A stretch of DNA of 64,000 bases from Anastrepha obliqua (lineage: Eukaryota > Arthropoda > Insecta > Diptera > Tephritidae): positions 62,590,001 through 62,654,000 of the forward strand of contig NC_072893.1 in the NCBI RefSeq assembly GCF_027943255.1, written 5' to 3'. Positions 10,770 through 22,994 of this stretch are shown piece after piece. Both the position numbers and the translations under genes were made by a program. The first letter of the stretch is position 1; every line of letters starts with the position of its first letter. The notes beneath the pieces were generated by a model, which worked only from the letters and a program-made list of their open reading frames with translations, had not been told where the DNA came from and ran no database searches.

Positions 10770-12050
10770 AAAAAAAATATTGCCAGAGAGTGGTAAAGTT
10801 GGTGTTGGAGATAATGGGTATCATTGCTCGCTTAATGAGACTACCGTAAATGAGCAGTACTTCACTTATTTACTGGTTCAGTTATGCATGCCAGACAGTC
10901 GTGGGCATAGAATGGCAACTTCGTGAGCTCGTTCACGGCACTCAGATGGCGAGTATAACATTAACCGATTTGGAGTTCCAATAAATTGATCGCCACTGCT
11001 ACAGTCTGCGTCTGGCTTCCAATAACTTTTTTCTTTTAATCTAATAAAGAGCTGCAAAGAAAAAGATATTTCAGGCGGCCGTAGAAAACCAATTTGAAGA
11101 GAAATCTAAAAAATATTTTTAGTTCCACAAAGGCATAAAATTTCACTGGAATTGTTCTTTAAATAGCTTAGGGCTCGCACAAATCAGGCGCCCCTTTTAT
11201 GCAGTGTTATACAGCAACACTTGGCCGACTTCAACAGACAAAAGGTGAAACACTGTGGAAAGACTAAGTGCAAAATAAGCCTGGAAAAGTGCTTTAATTG
11301 ATGGTTTCTACAAGCACACCCATATTTACTCATGTAGGCATATGTGCTTATTGCATTACATTAAAAAAAATTTAAATAAACAAAAGCCGCCAATTTCCTC
11401 ACGCCGTTGGGCAGACATGCTGCGAGCAACGAGGTCGAGGTTAATTGCTTAATATGTGTCTGTCATGTGATTACAGTTAAAAAGGATGCTCTTGAGCAGC
11501 AGCCGCTTCAACAAATTTTACGTGCACGCTTTCATAAACATATTTATGAAAAAATAAACAGTTATATGTACACACATACATGCGTATGAAAGGCAAACAT
11601 TATTCTTAATGTGCGAACAATTTGATATTCCTGCAACAGACTGATGCGTCACTCACATACAATGAGTTAAATGATTTAATTTATGTAGTCATCTTCTCTC
11701 TTCATATTTTGTGCTACCTTGCTGCTGGAGGAAAAAAAATCTCACTCATTTACTCACCAATTTTCATATTATCACTAGGTACTATAAAATTAAAGGCAAT
11801 TATCTGTTTATGGTTGTATTTTCTCCATCTATCTTGATTTGAGTTTTCGGTTTCCCTTATGAAGAAGTCCGTTGCTAGGCGCAGCTGAGAGCTGCCAGCA
11901 AAATTTAGTACGTATGTAGCAGTACGCAACAATTTTATTGTAATTGCGGAATGAAACCAATTTGAAATAAAACCGCGACAGAGTAAAACACCCAGTTATA
12001 CCATAATTTTTTTTCATTCCCAGATTAACTTTTTTTCTAGCCTAATTATC
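10770..12050. other. AT-rich non-coding DNA
   Basis: No gene recognised. It has the texture of the neighbouring intron-like DNA. Confidence 0.5.
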
Positions 12051-12058
12051 ATAATTTT

Positions 12059-12520
12059 TAAATTATTTCCCCATTGCTTTGGTAAAAGTGGAAAAAATTA
12101 TTCAAGTACTGACCTGAGTTAACTACTTGAACTGTCCATTTATAGTAGAATTCGGCGAGGACTATTTCTGTGAAACCGTTTAATTCACTATCTCCTTCAA
12201 TGAAGGCTCGTTTTGACCCTTTTCCAATAGTTCCAAAATCAAAGTATTTGTAAGGTCACTGGAGGGTTTAATTGCTTGAAAAAATTGTTTCTCGTAAAAT
12301 TTCACTAGTAGTTTTCTCAGGCAAAATTTGTATAGAAACAATGCAAAAGTCAGCAGAAACTAAACTAGCAAATAGTTCCCCAGTTCTGCTTGAAATATGC
12401 AACACCTTTTTCTTCTTTCTTAGGCATTTCCGTTGCGAGTGAACAAACCTCTTACTTGTATCAGTAATTGCATTTGTTAGTGGCTTAGAAAATAATTCGC
12501 TTACTCTCAAAAAACATTTT
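12059..12520 (-). pseudogene. unrecognised minus-strand frame with two stops
   Basis: One minus-strand frame runs from the SINE edge at 12520 to TAA at 12059 with only two in-frame stops (TAA at 12270, TGA at 12259). The parts read SELFSKPLTNAITDTSKRF ... ILPEKTTSEILRETIFSSN and then GKGSKRAFIEGDSELNGFTE, EFYYKWTVQVVNSGQYLNNF. The length is unusual for such AT-rich DNA and the second half looks protein-like. I do not recognise the family. A CAG|GTCAGT donor-like site lies at about 12116 on the minus strand. It could be decayed element or exon sequence, or chance. Confidence 0.2.
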
Positions 12521-12522
12521 TC

Positions 12523-12820
12523 ATAACCCCTTTCATGGGGTTTATTGGCGAGCACCTTCTCCTATTTGTGATGTGTGTCTTCATTCTGTTTCACAAATGG
12601 AGGGACCTACAGTTTTCAGCCGACTCCGAACAGCAAATGGTTTTTATGAGAAGCTCTTTCGTGCCAGAAATACACTCAGTGATTTGTCATTCCCTGCCAA
12701 GGGGCACCCGCTAGGAGAAAAAACTTTGTCTATCAACTGGTGTTACGTATGCGTAGATTCGTACCTGTCCACTTCACAATGATAGTCACTCACCAACCCA
12801 TTGGGCTACGGCAGCCGCAG
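12523..12820 (-). mobile_element. SINE copy, nearly full length
   Basis: The copy aligns along the whole family consensus. From the 5' end at 12820 it has a head with CCGTAGCCCAATGGGTTGG (A-box region), a B-box relative near 12751 (GGTACGAATC), the TGCCAAGG/CTGCCG body, the block CTCCATTTGTGAAACAG, and the 3' hairpin ACCCC/GGGGT at 12525-12540. It is diverged and lacks a TA-rich tail. The B box is mutated, so transcription is unlikely now. Confidence 0.8.
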
Positions 12821-12824
12821 AGAC

Positions 12825-13390
12825 TATACAAAAACTTCGCTTGAGAATTCAAAAGGATGTGGGACTTTGCTATATGTATGTCTATAAGAATTTCAAAAAA
12901 AAAAAACAACAATTTCATATAGTCATAAGATACACATTATGTACCTGTATGTATGGATTCATCTACGCTTCAGGTTTTTATGTAAAATTTGTTTATTAAT
13001 CAACTGTCGTTCTTTTCTACTAAGCTACTTTTCCAACATTTTGGGTAAATTTCAACACATAAAGAACTTTGAATGAAGAATAACGGGAGATTACATGTGA
13101 GATCAGTGATTCCATGACTAAGCTTGTTTTTTGTCTTTGTAGAACTTGAATATTATTATTTTCATGAAAAAATCTCATTATACAGAAACAACAATACAAA
13201 AATATTTGCATACGCCTTGCAAAAATATTACCTATTTCAGAAACCAACTAATAGAACCACAAAAATTCAACCCTTCGCCCAACTATTTTTACAAACAAGT
13301 ATACACACAACTCTTTCTGCTCTACAAAATTCTGTCAATTGCTTGTATTTTTGAGTTATTTCATCTTTTTTTAGTTTTGAGGGAGGATTA
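12825..13390. other. AT-rich non-coding DNA
   Basis: No gene recognised. There is a run of A at 12894-12906. The open frames at 13124-13391 are low-complexity. Confidence 0.5.
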
Positions 13391-13393
13391 GAA

Positions 13394-14338
13394 ATGGAAT
13401 ACCCAGGAGGCAAAAATCCAAATTTTTGACACCTTCTCTTCTTTGCTTTTCATTGAGGTCAAAAAGCTACCGAAGCAGCCCGGGACATTTTCGACGTGTC
13501 TGGAGAAGGTGTCATAAGCGAGCTTACAGCACGGAACTGGTTTTTAAAGTTCAAAAATGGTGACATTAACGTCGATGACACGTCCCGCAGCGACTTCCTT
13601 TCTTCTGAATTTGATGAAGAACATCTTAAGTCACTTTTGAAGAAGAATGGTCCCCAAACCAGTCATGAATTGGCGGAAAAATCAAGTGCGATCATAAAAC
13701 GATTCTCAATTACCTTATACAATTCAGCAGCACGCGGTGATAAATAGCGCTTTTTGTACCGAGTCATCACGGGAGATCAGAAATGGTACTCATACATCAA
13801 TATAAAGCAAAGAGAGTAGTGGGTGGCTCCAGCAGATACGCTAAAGCCGTGGGTCAAACCGGATCTTCATTCGAAGAAGATCTTGAAATGTATTTGGTGG
13901 GACCGAGAGGGCATGGTGCACTGGAAAATGGTCAGAAAGCATGCCGCAGTGAACAAGGAGCTCTACATTGCTCAGCTACACCACATGAAAGAGACTATTC
14001 GACTGCAAAGGCCTGACCGACATGGTCAAACCATACTCCGCCACGACAACGCTAGGCCCCATATTGCACAAGTCGCCAAAGCTGCCCTCCAAGAGCTCGA
14101 ATGGGAGCTTCTTCAGCATCCACCGTATTCTCCGGACCACCTTGCACCGACCGGTTACCATCTTTTTCGCTTCCTATCAAACCATTTAAAAAGCCTCGAT
14201 AACAAAGAGGTTCTTAAGAACTGGCTCAACAACTTCTTTAACACCAGACCAGGCGATTTTTGGCGGAACGGCATCAACAAATTGGTCGCGAGGCGGGAAG
14301 AGGTTGTAAACAGCAACGGCGAATATATAACTGATTAA
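13394..14338 (+). pseudogene. mariner transposase, one frame with four stops
   Basis: From ATG at 13394 a single frame runs 315 codons to TAA at 14336-14338, with four in-frame stops: two near codons 12 and 22, TAG at 13745 and TAG near 13820. The N-terminal helix-turn-helix reads KATEAARDIF, TARNWFLKFKNGDINVDD and ELAEK. About 45 residues are missing before FLYRVITGDQKW. Catalytic D128 (TGDQKW) and D218 (RHDNARPH) are present. The third is replaced by Gly254 (APTGYHLF), and an extra His in SPDHLAP widens the spacing to 35. It ends with DFWRNGINKLV and VVNSNGEYITD. The same family supplies the 3' scrap at 25660-25952. Terminal repeats are not clear here. Confidence 0.9.
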
Positions 14339-14344
14339 CTTATT

Positions 14345-14955
14345 TTTTTTTTTGTTTAAATAATCCCATTTAAAAAAAGCCTAAATATTGAATAAACTGC
14401 TTCAAAAGGAGACAAAATGTGAGGGATGAAAAAAATGAGGAGAAGTTGACAAAAGACCGAACGATGACTAATTTTCGTACTACTGATAAAATTCACAGAG
14501 CGGATGGTACCTTAGCTTGTGATATTTGGAGGCATAGTAAGAAAGTGAAAGTCAAAATGCCTATATCTTAGACGAGCAAAATCATGTCAGCTAAAGAGAA
14601 CGTGTTGAGGTTACTCTACTTAGTCTACAGACAGTTTCAGCAAAATCAATGGCGTGTACATAATGACAAGTTTCTCAGCATGGTTGCCTGGTGGACAATG
14701 TTCGGAAAGGTTCACTATAATTTTTGATAGCTACGGCCCTCTTAACTTTGGAAGCGCTCTTGTGCGCCTCCGATTTATGCGTAACAAGAAGAATCTCGGA
14801 GCCTTGCAAGTTGGTATTCTTGACCAGCGCTCGCTCTGTTGACGCTAGAACCTCTTTTCCAGCAGCCATCCGCAGTTAGTCAAGGAAACCAAAATCTGTT
14901 CGTTTCGTGGAAAAGCCACCTCATGGATCCACTCTTAAGCTAGCGTATCACTCAA
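14345..14955. other. non-coding DNA
   Basis: No gene recognised. The stretch 14650-14900 is less AT-rich but its frames are not protein-like. Confidence 0.45.
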
Positions 14956-14957
14956 GC

Positions 14958-15125
14958 AGTTTTCTGCAATCTGTGTGCGACCAGTTGGAATGATGAGTTT
15001 AATTTCAAAGTATTCAAACGAGCTCGAAAGAGAAGTTAAGCATTCCCCAACTAATTTTGAGTGCGCCATCAGAGAAACTGGGGCTATAATTATCGCTTGG
15101 CCGTCGAAATTTATGTATTATGTAC
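14958..15125 (-). mobile_element. LINE RNase H scrap
   Basis: The DNA aligns with 50440-50580 of the LINE at 49811-51060: both contain GACCAG, then TTCAAACGAGCTCGAAAG/TTCGGACGCAGTCGAAAG, CCCAA/CCAAG, TTTTGAGTGC/TTTTGAATGC and TTATTATCGCTTG. In the better copy this corresponds to the RNase H segment around YSDSQAIIRALES. Only about 150 bases remain. Confidence 0.6.
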
Positions 15126-15129
15126 AATC

Positions 15130-16030
15130 ACACTCATCGACGATCCCCTTTTGCCAGTACGCCCCACCCAATAAAAGTCTGTTTTATATACTACGTATTG
15201 TACATTAATAGTAAAGCCCACCTGCACTTGTTTGGATAATCGACCACTGATAATCGCTCATTTAGCACAAATTTCGCATTATTTTCAACATTTAACCTAA
15301 AGCTCATTTATTGGCCTAACAAAAGGGGATAATTGTGTATGTGCGTACATACGTACTTACATACACACAAATTTTGTTTCGAATAACTTTTTCTTTTATT
15401 CTAGGCTACCAGCTTTCATTCAGAACAGATCGATTTTGAAACTGATGTGCGTTGTGTAGTCGGCCATGGTCATTCATCACTAATGGCACCTATCTCCGAT
15501 TGATTATGTATTTTAATTACGCAATGAATGCCTGTTGAATGAATGCCTCTTTTTATTTAATTCGATTTTAATTACAAATCTGTTTATGTGACAACAAGAG
15601 CGTTTCTAAAGCGAATGAGTTTCTGGGCATTTAAATAAATAGATCAAGCATATTGTTTGTCATACAGTAATGTTTTTAAGGGCTTAAGGAAATCGTAAAA
15701 TTATTAATATTTATATAAAAGTTCAAAGGGACTTAGTTTTATTCAGATTTCTTAAGTCGATAAAATCTGATTGGAGTTCAGACCCAAGAGCCAAACTACT
15801 CTTTTGAGCAGATAAACAAGTTGATGTCCAACATAAACAAGACTGGCGTCATAAAAATGTTTTTGAAGGTGCCATCTTTTTAATGAGTTAGTGCGTTGGA
15901 AGTAACATCCCTATCTGACTTCCAGTGAAAGCTTGGTGACATTCGGTAGAAGTGAAGTTATTGCGTCTAAATAGTTGAATATCTGTGCTCGTTTCATTCC
16001 GCATAAGTTAACTGAGGGCCAAGAATTGCC
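15130..16030. other. AT-rich non-coding DNA
   Basis: No gene recognised. Confidence 0.5.
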
Positions 16031-16300
16031 CAGAATTCAACGTTTTTAACATTTTTAACCATCAATCACTCTCCATATTCGCCTGATATGGCCCCCTGTG
16101 ACTTCTACCTATTCGGAGAATTGCATTATTGCATTGCAGAATTCAACATTTTTAACATTTTTAACCATCAATCACTCTCCATATTCGCCTGATATGGCCC
16201 CCTGTGACTTCTACCTATTCGGAGAATTGCATTAGGCCATGAAAGGAAGATGTCCTGAAAGGACATGAAAGGAAGATGTCCGCTAAACAGTGTATCAGGA
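16031..16300 (+). mobile_element. mariner scrap, tandemly duplicated
   Basis: A 106-bp unit beginning CAGAATTCAAC at 16031 is repeated at 16137, almost identical apart from one base near its start. Each unit encodes SPYSPDMAPCDFYLFGELH, the third-aspartate motif of DD34D mariner transposases. After the second unit the frame goes on as AMKGRCP, and a further short duplication of ATGAAAGGAAGATGTCC occurs at 16240 and 16265. The near identity of the units implies a recent duplication of an already truncated fragment. Confidence 0.85.
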
Positions 16301-19140
16301 ACAGAGAGGACTATTTTGAATAGTCTTGTTTATTTTAGACTTCACCTTGTATTATATTACATAACCTCAAATATAACCAAAAATCGCAATTTATGCACTT
16401 TTAACACATTGAGCGGTGATCTTTCTCCGTGGCCGACGCCGGTCTCTAGGGACCGTCGTTACACTTTTCGTGAGACCGAAAGTACTACTTGAATAAATGT
16501 AGTGAAATATACTTTTAATGACCTTTATTGAAGCATTCTAAGCAAAAGTGTGGCTGGGACTTACAGAAGTATCAAAATATAACAACTTTTTTGTTAAATT
16601 TTTGGCTTTCTTAGACCCAAATAATCTTGAATTTTCATTATAATCGGACGTCTTCTTCCGTTTGCTGTACATGTATATGTTCATGAACAATTTCTCCTAC
16701 CCAAAGTGGAATTTGTTCATTCATTGTGTATTACTTCTTAAAAGAGCAACGGGGAATTGATCGCTGATAATATAAAATTATCGCATACTTAGAGAGCGAC
16801 CGTTTCTGCCGGCTGAGGGAAAAGGTCAGAAATATCGGCGCCGTGTTCGTACGGTTCTCAAAAAGGTAGAAAAAAGGTTAAAATATATATTTGAGCGAAA
16901 TGAAATTCTACATCATATGCAGTATAATTCTATTAAAAATATTTTAGTAGAACATTCTAATCCCTTAACCTACACCAAAAAGTATCTGACACCAAGAAAC
17001 CACTCAAAAAATAAAATTGAGTTAGAGGATTAAAAAGTTCAAGAATTTAAACTTCGAGAAAACTAACTGGGGATTTTAGGAAGCGTCACCTATGTAAGTC
17101 TCCAGAAACAAAATTAAGAGAACGAATCTGTGCCAAAAGTACAGTAAACAGTCAAACTTAATTTTCTAACGTCCTTTTTTAACATTTTGATATTTGCTTT
17201 AAATCGGCTTTCTTTACATATTTACAACAAAAAAAAAAAGATAGATATTTATGCGTTTGGCGCAAAAATAATCCCCTACATTAATCAGCGGAATATATAT
17301 AATTGTAGCTTATTATTGTATAATAAAGGTTTCCATGCCTTAAAAATTTGTTTTTTTGTTTTTAGTAAAAAAGTTAGTCAAAAAAAATTGACTATTAATT
17401 TTGCGCCACCTTGTAAAATTGAAAAAATGTTTCGTTTATCGTAAATTAAAAATACAGGTTCAGTTGATCCAGTCGCCCAACCTTCAAAAAGACTTCGTCG
17501 AAGAAACGCTGAGCAGCCGAAACTTTCCTTATATAACTTAAAAAAAAAGGAAGAATTTCTACACAAAATGCACTTTTTTCAATTTTAATTTCATGAAGGA
17601 AATTCGCGAAACTTTTTTAGGTTTGTATGTGAAATCAACGAGAGTTTAGGCCAGGGATTCAGGCCAATGCTTCCAATCGCATACAAAATATCCCATTTTC
17701 AGATATATTTTGTCTAGTTTGGTTATCTTAGATCCCAACAAATTGCTTTGACCTTTGTTTTTGCTTCAAACTGTTAAAATAAAAGTTATGCAGCACTGAA
17801 AAATCATATCCAACGAAGGACTCACAGAAAATTTTCGTTTTTTTTTTTTTTCATTACTTGCTCGGCAGTTTGTGCATCGAAGGCAGCTACTGACGTAGAA
17901 CAAACGAAAAAGGAATAAAGAGCGTAGTAGTGGTCATTTGTAAAATTTGGTGCAGCAACGCAGAACAATCAGCACTTCTAAGTAGTTAGCCGTGTATAAC
18001 TCTCTAGTTGCTTATACGGAAAAGTAGGTAATAGGACTAGTTTTGGTTTTAAATTCACCCGAAGAGCACCAGTTTGGTTACAATGCATTTGCCTGCCGGC
18101 TAACCACGCATTTAGGCAAATGTATATGTATATGTTAAAAGTATGCTAAATAAATCGAAAAGTACCACACAAATGCCAGCGCGATAATTAATTAAAAACT
18201 TTTAATGAATGCGTAAAAGTGCAATCATTTTGATTTGATTTGAAAATGGCTAAACAAAAGCTTGCGTGCACACGATTACATTCATCTGTATGTATATGTA
18301 TGTGTATATGTGTATGTATATGTGTGTACTTGATTATATTTAAAGTGTGCTTAAAACAGTGAAGAGGTTCTTAAAAGCCACTTTGACTAGTCATTTAATG
18401 ACAGATTATAAACCGTTTAACGGTAATTAAAGGTGTTCAAATAAAAAGCACTAAACTGAGCATCTAAACTCGGGGATTGAGACACAAGGTCATGAAGTGA
18501 GACCTATTAAATCAAGACAATAAAATGCAATGTCATAAATTAACTGGAAACATTTTTGTTGCGGTTTAGGAAAAATGTGGGGGCGGGTAAAGGGGTTGAA
18601 CTGCTAGTTATCACCAACCGACAGTAGCAGAGTTTTACTCGTGCACTTTAAAGATATTTGCGGTTGACTACTAAAGAATAATATTATTATGGATTTTATT
18701 TTTTATTGCAAGGAAGTGTACATACATACATAGTATGCGAAAAGAAAGTATCAGAAAAGCAAACGCCCAAAAATGTCGTAACCAAAGAGCAACTTGGTGG
18801 GACATTTGGCCCAACGATCCACCCGGATTCAAAGGAAGTTATATATACTTATATATACCTAGTCCTAGCAAAAGTATTTTGTAAAGCGAATTCTGAAGCT
18901 ACCATCGAATATGCCTACATACATACTTTTTTTGGAAACCGGCGTGCAAGAAATTCATTTGTTCAATTTTAGAACTGTTCCTTAAGTATATGCACAGAAT
19001 TTTGTTTATATACTCAGAAAATCGGCTGCCACATTATCTGTCCAAAATTGTTATAAAGAAAGAAGTCTTCTGAATTAGAGATCTAAAGAACTTGTTTAGT
19101 AAAAACGATGTCATTTGGCAAATAGATAACATACAATCAG
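16301..19140. other. AT-rich non-coding DNA
   Basis: No gene recognised over about 2.8 kb. It includes a TATG/TGTA microsatellite at 18285-18330 and T-runs at 17840-17853. The 88-codon frame at 18706-18972 has no family resemblance. Confidence 0.5.
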
Positions 19141-19141
19141 A

Positions 19142-19585
19142 AAGCTGGATAGAGGATGCAAAATTGCTTTAACAAACCACAACAAGGCAAGGATGAATGT
19201 GTGCATACAAAAAGCCTTAAGTACTAGTAGGATATATAAGGAATTAGATTGGTCAAGAGGTCTGGTTTATTTTAAAAAATATGATATAGAATCAAGCATG
19301 TGGATAATGAGGGCTAGAAGTGACATGGTAATTTTACATAACAACAGAAGTGACACAGAAAATAAAACTTGCTCAATGTGTAATTTAGGCGAGCTAGAAA
19401 ACATAGCACATTTCCTGGCGCGCTTCCCAATATTAACGGAATACAGAAAAGCCTTTTTCGGAAAACTTACCTTAAATGATTCACAACTGATTGAGATTCT
19501 CAATGCGGAAAATGATCATTGGGATAAACTTTTGCGTTTCATTAAATATGCCTCTGGATACAGAGATTACTTAATAAAAGAGTGA
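19142..19585 (+). mobile_element. LINE C-terminal fragment with CCHC-like motif
   Basis: A clean plus-strand frame (stop at 19583-19585) contains IYKELDWSRGLVYFKKYD, MWIMRARSDMV, then CSMCNLGELENIAHFLARFP and LLRFIKYASGYRDYLIKE. The C..C...E...HFL pattern followed by a helical tail is the usual C-terminal domain of RNase H-bearing non-LTR retrotransposons, in which the last position is Cys; here it is Phe. There is no RT or RNase H motif left. The frame is open for 130 codons, so this insert is younger than most. Confidence 0.65.
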
Positions 19586-19609
19586 AATTCATCAGGGAAG
19601 TGATACATT

Positions 19610-19850
19610 TCCTAGTATATCAGCAAGCGTAGCAATCTGAATCTTAGCCCGGCGAGAGCAGGAAAGCTGAGGAGAAGGTGCCTCGAAGCAATACCAAATA
19701 TCTCATGTCTAATATAGCTAATCCTTCCACCTGAAGTTTCCCACTACTTCACTGTGACCAGAAACCCTAATGAGCCTAATATCGAAGTATTCAAACGCAG
19801 TCGAGAGAAAATGTATAGCCCAATCTGTTGGTGAAAATTACTTTTATTTC
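19610..19850 (-). mobile_element. LINE scrap related to 49811-51060
   Basis: The DNA TCTTAGCCCGGCGAGAGCAG and AGCTGAGGAGAAGGTGC matches 50098-50139 of the LINE at 49811-51060, and CACTGTGACCAGAAACC through CAAACGCAGTCGAGAG matches 50427-50487 of it. The part between is deleted. Orientation is minus. Confidence 0.6.
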
Positions 19851-20074
19851 TAGTTCCACGTATTCTCATGATTCTGAAAAAAAATGTTCAAACTAGAGTA
19901 GTTGCTAAGGAAAATGTTATGACATCCACCCCATTTTAAATGAATATTTTTATTTGTGTTTTATTCTTTGATGATATGAACTTTTAGATAGCATTTTTTA
20001 AAAGAACTAAAGAACTACTATAAAAAAAAATCTCCCTGCACGTATTATTTTTACTAGTTTAAGCATTATATAGG

Positions 20075-20176
20075 TATATATATATATATATATATAATTT
20101 GTGGTATACGCCTTGATGTTGTTCCACAAATGGAGGGACCTAGAGTTTTAAGCCGACTCCGAACGGCAGATATTTT
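20075..20176 (-). mobile_element. SINE 3' fragment with TA tail
   Basis: A (TA)n run at 20075-20094 is followed by ATTTGTGG, TGATGTTGTTCCACAAATGG, AGGGACCTAGAG and CCGACTCCGAACGGCAGATA, as in the full SINE. The hairpin and CTCGG block are deleted. It abuts a LINE 3' fragment at 20180. Confidence 0.7.
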
Positions 20177-20179
20177 AAG

Positions 20180-20640
20180 CATTAGGTGGAAACAAAGGCC
20201 CTCCAATGATTTCTGTCAACTACAATATGGCTAATTTCATTCCAGGTAGCAGTGGATGAGCTCTCGCTTAGAATTGTGCGCATCCAAGAGTGTTATGGGC
20301 GTCCTCCGCGCCGGCTTTCTTGTGGGTTCCATTGGAAAGCAATTTTGGCAGCATTGTCGTCTTTTCTACGGAGAATAAGTCCAGTCTGGTTCCATTTTCG
20401 TCTTTTAATTTAAAAATTTATTGGGCAGCTATAAGCCAGCGAAAGGAGATCAGCATTGGAAACTGTTCTTGACCAGAAAAAGGAGCATATGATTTTAGGC
20501 ATTTGTCCATATATGTTTGAACGCGTCTGCTTATGTGCTCAAAGATGAGGCAAGTTTCAGATCCCTTTAGAAGGATCGATATTACGCTGGGACTGAAAAT
20601 TCCAAGTTTTGGTCTTAATGGCAGGGTGCACACCAAAATC
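20180..20640 (-). mobile_element. RTE-like LINE, reverse transcriptase C-terminus
   Basis: The minus strand reads KLGIF.PSVISILLKGSETC, ISRRVQTYMDKCLKSYA, then after shifts an end resembling KAGAEDAHNTLG. This fits the segment of LINE reverse transcriptases after the palm, with the family pattern SV.LYG.ETW......LQ.F...CLR.I. It has several stops and frameshifts, no catalytic motif, and is 5'-truncated. The clade assignment to RTE/BovB-like is by pattern and is uncertain. Confidence 0.5.
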
Positions 20641-20644
20641 CATG

Positions 20645-21835
20645 AAGAGTAATGAAAAGTTAACTCTTACGAGAAAGAGTAGTAGCTTATCTTCTTTAAC
20701 ATTTTTTCGCTTCGGCATCCAGTGCGGTCTTAAAATTTCAGTTACTTGGTCTACTGCGCATAGTGTCTTAGGAAACATTGTAAAGCAAGAGGGAATGATT
20801 TGAGAGCAACCAATTTGATTGTAGTACATAGATAAATATAACATGCTGTTTATCGAGTGGTGGACTCTACAGAGATACCAGGATGCTTCAAGGTAACCGG
20901 GGTAGAGAATACAAAGTTAGTTATCAACCTTATTTTGCCGTCATTATATGACTTACTTATATCTTTTGTCGATTCTAAATTCAGCTAAATGAAGAATCGC
21001 ACAAGTTGCGCAAGGTCGAGCTTTTTGAGCAGAAAATCCCTGAATACCACTCGAACGAAACACATTTACCTGATTCGGCCACATTTTTAACAGAAACCAG
21101 TATCTTCTTCCTCCATGCAAATATTACATAGGTCAAGCAAGTCATCGCTTAGGGTAATAAAACTGCAATTCAGCCAGCAATGGTTCTTAACACAAATTGT
21201 CCTAAATTTAGCAGAAAGTTGGTTCAACCTTAGCCTGAGTAGCAGATAAGATTACAGACAGGTGGAATAACTCAGAGCTCTGCTGTTTTTCATAATTATT
21301 CGGTAGTACCAGACTATCTTATGCCGGAGCCGCATTACGATAATCTAAACTGTACTGAACAATCAGTTGAGGGACAATGAATTTGTCCACCGAGTCTGTT
21401 TTTGGAGTTTCTCCTCGCTGAACTATTAAACTGGCACAGCTCATTTAGATCAAGTAGCCTCGCGAACGGTTTTCGAGCTTATTTCCATTACTGAAGTTGC
21501 TTTGTAGCTACTTGGCTGACAGAGCAGTTAAATTATTCTCTTTCTGTACGTCATCTTTGTAGCAACTTTGTACCTTTGTAGCTAAGACGGCCGTAATGAA
21601 ATTATCCTACTGAAAATCAATCGAACGTATGATATCTGAAACAGTTCCAGCTTTAAGGCTGATTGGTGTAAGGCAAAAACTTCTTTAGCTCTCACTGTTG
21701 AGAAATAGCAAAAGAAGTCGTCTTCTGAAAATTAGGGTAGAGTCTTGGATGTGGGAAATCCTTCTCATTCCACTTTCAGAATGCTAAGGAATCTACTTCT
21801 TCTCTTCCGATACCGCTGCGGATGCTCGTGTGCAT
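20645..21835. other. non-coding DNA, no recognised gene
   Basis: No gene recognised. The stretch is less AT-rich than average but every frame is closed. It may hold older LINE sequence that I cannot identify. Confidence 0.4.
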
Positions 21836-21837
21836 AG

Positions 21838-22990
21838 ATTAGGTTAGGTTAGCCTAGTTGGCAATAAGCCACGCATAGACCTTTTGGTCCCTAGTGATAC
21901 CAGATAGAGACCGACCTCTATGAATACCGAAAGTAGACATCATGTAGGATGTCAGCGCTTTTGGCGAATTTAAGCAGAGCTGGGAGATCCGCTTTTGAGA
22001 CGTCCTCCAGACCCTCAAACAATGGGGCCCCCAGGCATTTTGGACGCGTTTTTAATAATGCAATAAAAATAAAATTAATACAATATGAACTTATATATAT
22101 AACATATATTAATTGTTGAGTTCTTTCTTGTTCTTGTGTACGCTAGCTTCGCGGCTTTCCCCACAGCAACAACTCCCGCTTGGAAAGTACTGCCTTGGTC
22201 TGGCAGCTTGATAGGCTGCCTTATCCTTAGTTTTGAGCAGTTAATATCCGCTCGCACTCCGTCTAAAATTTTAGAGCCGTCTGTATAGATGTAAAAAGCT
22301 CTATGGCCATGCTTCATGCCTTAGTGCCATCCCTCCTCTTCAATTGTAGTGCGAAACCTTCTCTCCCAACTAAAGTACGGAGTCATGTAGTATGTGCAAC
22401 CTGAACTCCACTTTCCTATTGAGGTGTGTCCGAAGGTTCTGCAGGTGAATACCCCAGCAGCCATAGCCTCCTCGCGGATTTCGCTGCCAGATTTTCCGCC
22501 ATAAGGTCAATAGGTGGCATGCTGAGTATCATTTCCAGCGCCGCCGTTGGAGTGGTTTTCATCGCACCTGTTATGAACAGAGCAGCGAGTCGTTGAATCC
22601 TTTCTAGTGGCATTAAGTATGTCAGTTTTCTTGTCGCAGTCCACCGTACTAAGGCCCCATACAGCAATATCAGTCTAACTACTGCAGTGTAGCACCAATG
22701 CATCAGAGAGGGTGATAGACCCCAAGTAACGCCCAGCATTCTTTCACATGCGTACAACGCATTACTGGCCTTTTTCACCTTTTCCTCAACATTGTGCTTC
22801 CACAGCAATTTACTATCTAGTGTTACTCCGAGGTACCTTGCATGATCTTTGAGAAGTAGTTCGTTGTTGCCTAGCTTCCGGAGGTTCCACGTCGGGACCT
22901 TGTACTTCCTGGTAAAAAGTACCATGCCCATTTTTCCGGCATTTATCCTTAGCACTGCGCGTGATGTCCATTGGTGTACCGCGCTCGTGT
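21838..22990 (-). mobile_element. RNase H-bearing LINE, 3' part
   Basis: On the minus strand, 22990-22416 is one open frame with the end of the RT domain and thumb: RINAGKMGMVLFTRK, RYLGVTLDSKLLWKHNVEEK, KASNALYACERMLG and YTAVVRLILLYGALVRWTA. After a gap, 22317-22075 holds the start of RNase H (YIYTDGSKILDGV). A block of foreign or deleted AT-rich sequence follows, then LGAPLFEGLEDVSKADLP and LLKFAKSADIL near the C-terminus. The 3' end at 21838 reads CTAACCTAACCTAAT on the minus strand, the same ending as the LINE at 49811. It is 5'-truncated and missing most of RNase H. Confidence 0.85.
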
Positions 22991-22994
22991 GCAT

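Noticed and set aside
18706..18972. 88-codon frame with PKNVVTKEQLGGTFGP
   Set aside because: Short, no family match, non-ATG start, surrounded by unique AT-rich DNA.
21838..21852. TTAGG repeats as a true telomeric remnant
   Set aside because: Only two units, located exactly at a LINE 3' end in two places. A LINE tail explains them better, so I kept it only as a question.
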